NCBI GenBank assembly: GCA_030607895.1
Contig: JAUWJC010000047.1
Span: 1-13,294, forward strand
Direction of reading: 5' to 3'
Length of the DNA stretch: 13,294 nucleotides
DNA from: Pirellulales bacterium
GTDB taxonomy: Bacteria; Planctomycetota; Planctomycetia; Pirellulales; Thermoguttaceae
Below are positions 13,173 through 13,294 of this stretch, one piece after another. Both the position numbers and the translations under genes were made by a program. Position 1 is the stretch's first letter. Each line of letters begins with the position of its first letter. The notes beneath the pieces are model-generated. The model did not search any database, had not been told where the DNA came from, and saw only the letters and a list, made by a program, of their open reading frames with translations.

Positions 13173-13294
13173 GGCGCGTAAGCCAATTAGTTGCCGAAAT
13201 TGGTATTGATGGATTCCGGAATTTGTGAGATCGTCCGCGTATGCCGGACGCACAAGTGGTCGAATGGATTCGCGCGAAGTATATGGCTATCGCC
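13173..13294 (+). mobile_element. Left end of a probable insertion sequence, running off the window
   Basis: The boundary is inferred from the break in the TIGR04255-like gene at about 13168-13173 and from the transposase-like start at 13241. The presumed end holds an inverted repeat, CCAATT (13183-13188) and AATTGG (13198-13203), typical of subterminal sites. The other end and the target duplication lie beyond the window, so the extent is provisional. Confidence 0.45.
13241..13294 (+). CDS. N-terminal fragment of a probable ISAzo13-type transposase
   Basis: Only 18 codons are visible: MPDAQVVEWIRAKYMAIA. The IRAKYxAIA pattern resembles the first helix of ISAzo13-family (Rhodopirellula-type DDE) transposases, which are frequent in planctomycetes. 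The frame is closed upstream by TGA at 13226-13228, so the ATG at 13241 is the only start available; GTGAGA lies about 10 bases before it. The short length makes the family call tentative. It is cut by the window edge. Confidence 0.45.
   Translation, partial: MPDAQVVEWIRAKYMAIA

Noticed and set aside
1..13294. CRISPR array, tRNA or rRNA genes
   Set aside because: The tandem repeats have 7-bp units without spacers, and I found no cloverleaf or rRNA-like stretch.

Overview
The window looks like chromosomal DNA of a Planctomycetes-type bacterium, probably Pirellulales-like. It is GC-rich, uses Tat-signalled and lipoprotein-anchored enzymes, carries a DUF11-repeat surface lipoprotein, and its gaps hold heptameric tandem repeats and short palindromic elements. 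This assignment is an inference from gene content and style; no rRNA or marker gene is present.

Left part (1-7000), deoxysugar uptake and catabolism. On the minus strand lie a two-domain sugar ABC ATPase (28-1557), a lipoprotein L-rhamnose mutarotase (3302-3805), a LarA-type nickel-pincer racemase homologue (3948-5264) and rhamnulokinase RhaB (5395-6954). A Tat-signalled L-fucose-isomerase-like protein (1847-3286) is on the plus strand, divergent from the ABC gene. Together they suggest L-rhamnose/L-fucose import, anomer interconversion, isomerisation and phosphorylation. Two enzymes of normally cytoplasmic families carry export signals here. The aldolase, permease and binding protein are not in the window.

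Middle (7000-9350). An ATGA-coupled minus-strand pair, an unnamed 116-aa protein followed by a HicB-like ribbon-helix-helix protein, is read from a promoter overlapped by palindromes, which suggests an autoregulated toxin-antitoxin-like module. Facing it is a plus-strand operon with a near-consensus sigma-70 promoter, encoding a secreted rhodanese and a VOC/glyoxalase protein.

Right part (9351-13294). A large DUF11-repeat lipoprotein is followed by an 890-bp gap without a convincing gene. The gap holds a perfect 26-bp inverted repeat, hairpins and a heptad array. After it comes a TIGR04255-like gene that stops early, apparently where an insertion sequence begins; the first 18 codons of a probable transposase end the window.

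The most unusual signals are short non-autonomous elements. An 81-bp palindrome sits in frame inside rhaB, adding about 28 residues beside the active site. A 110-bp REPIN-like element supplies the rhaB stop codon. A third inverted repeat has arms of nearly the same length, and three heptad-repeat islands have unrelated units but the same 7-bp period.
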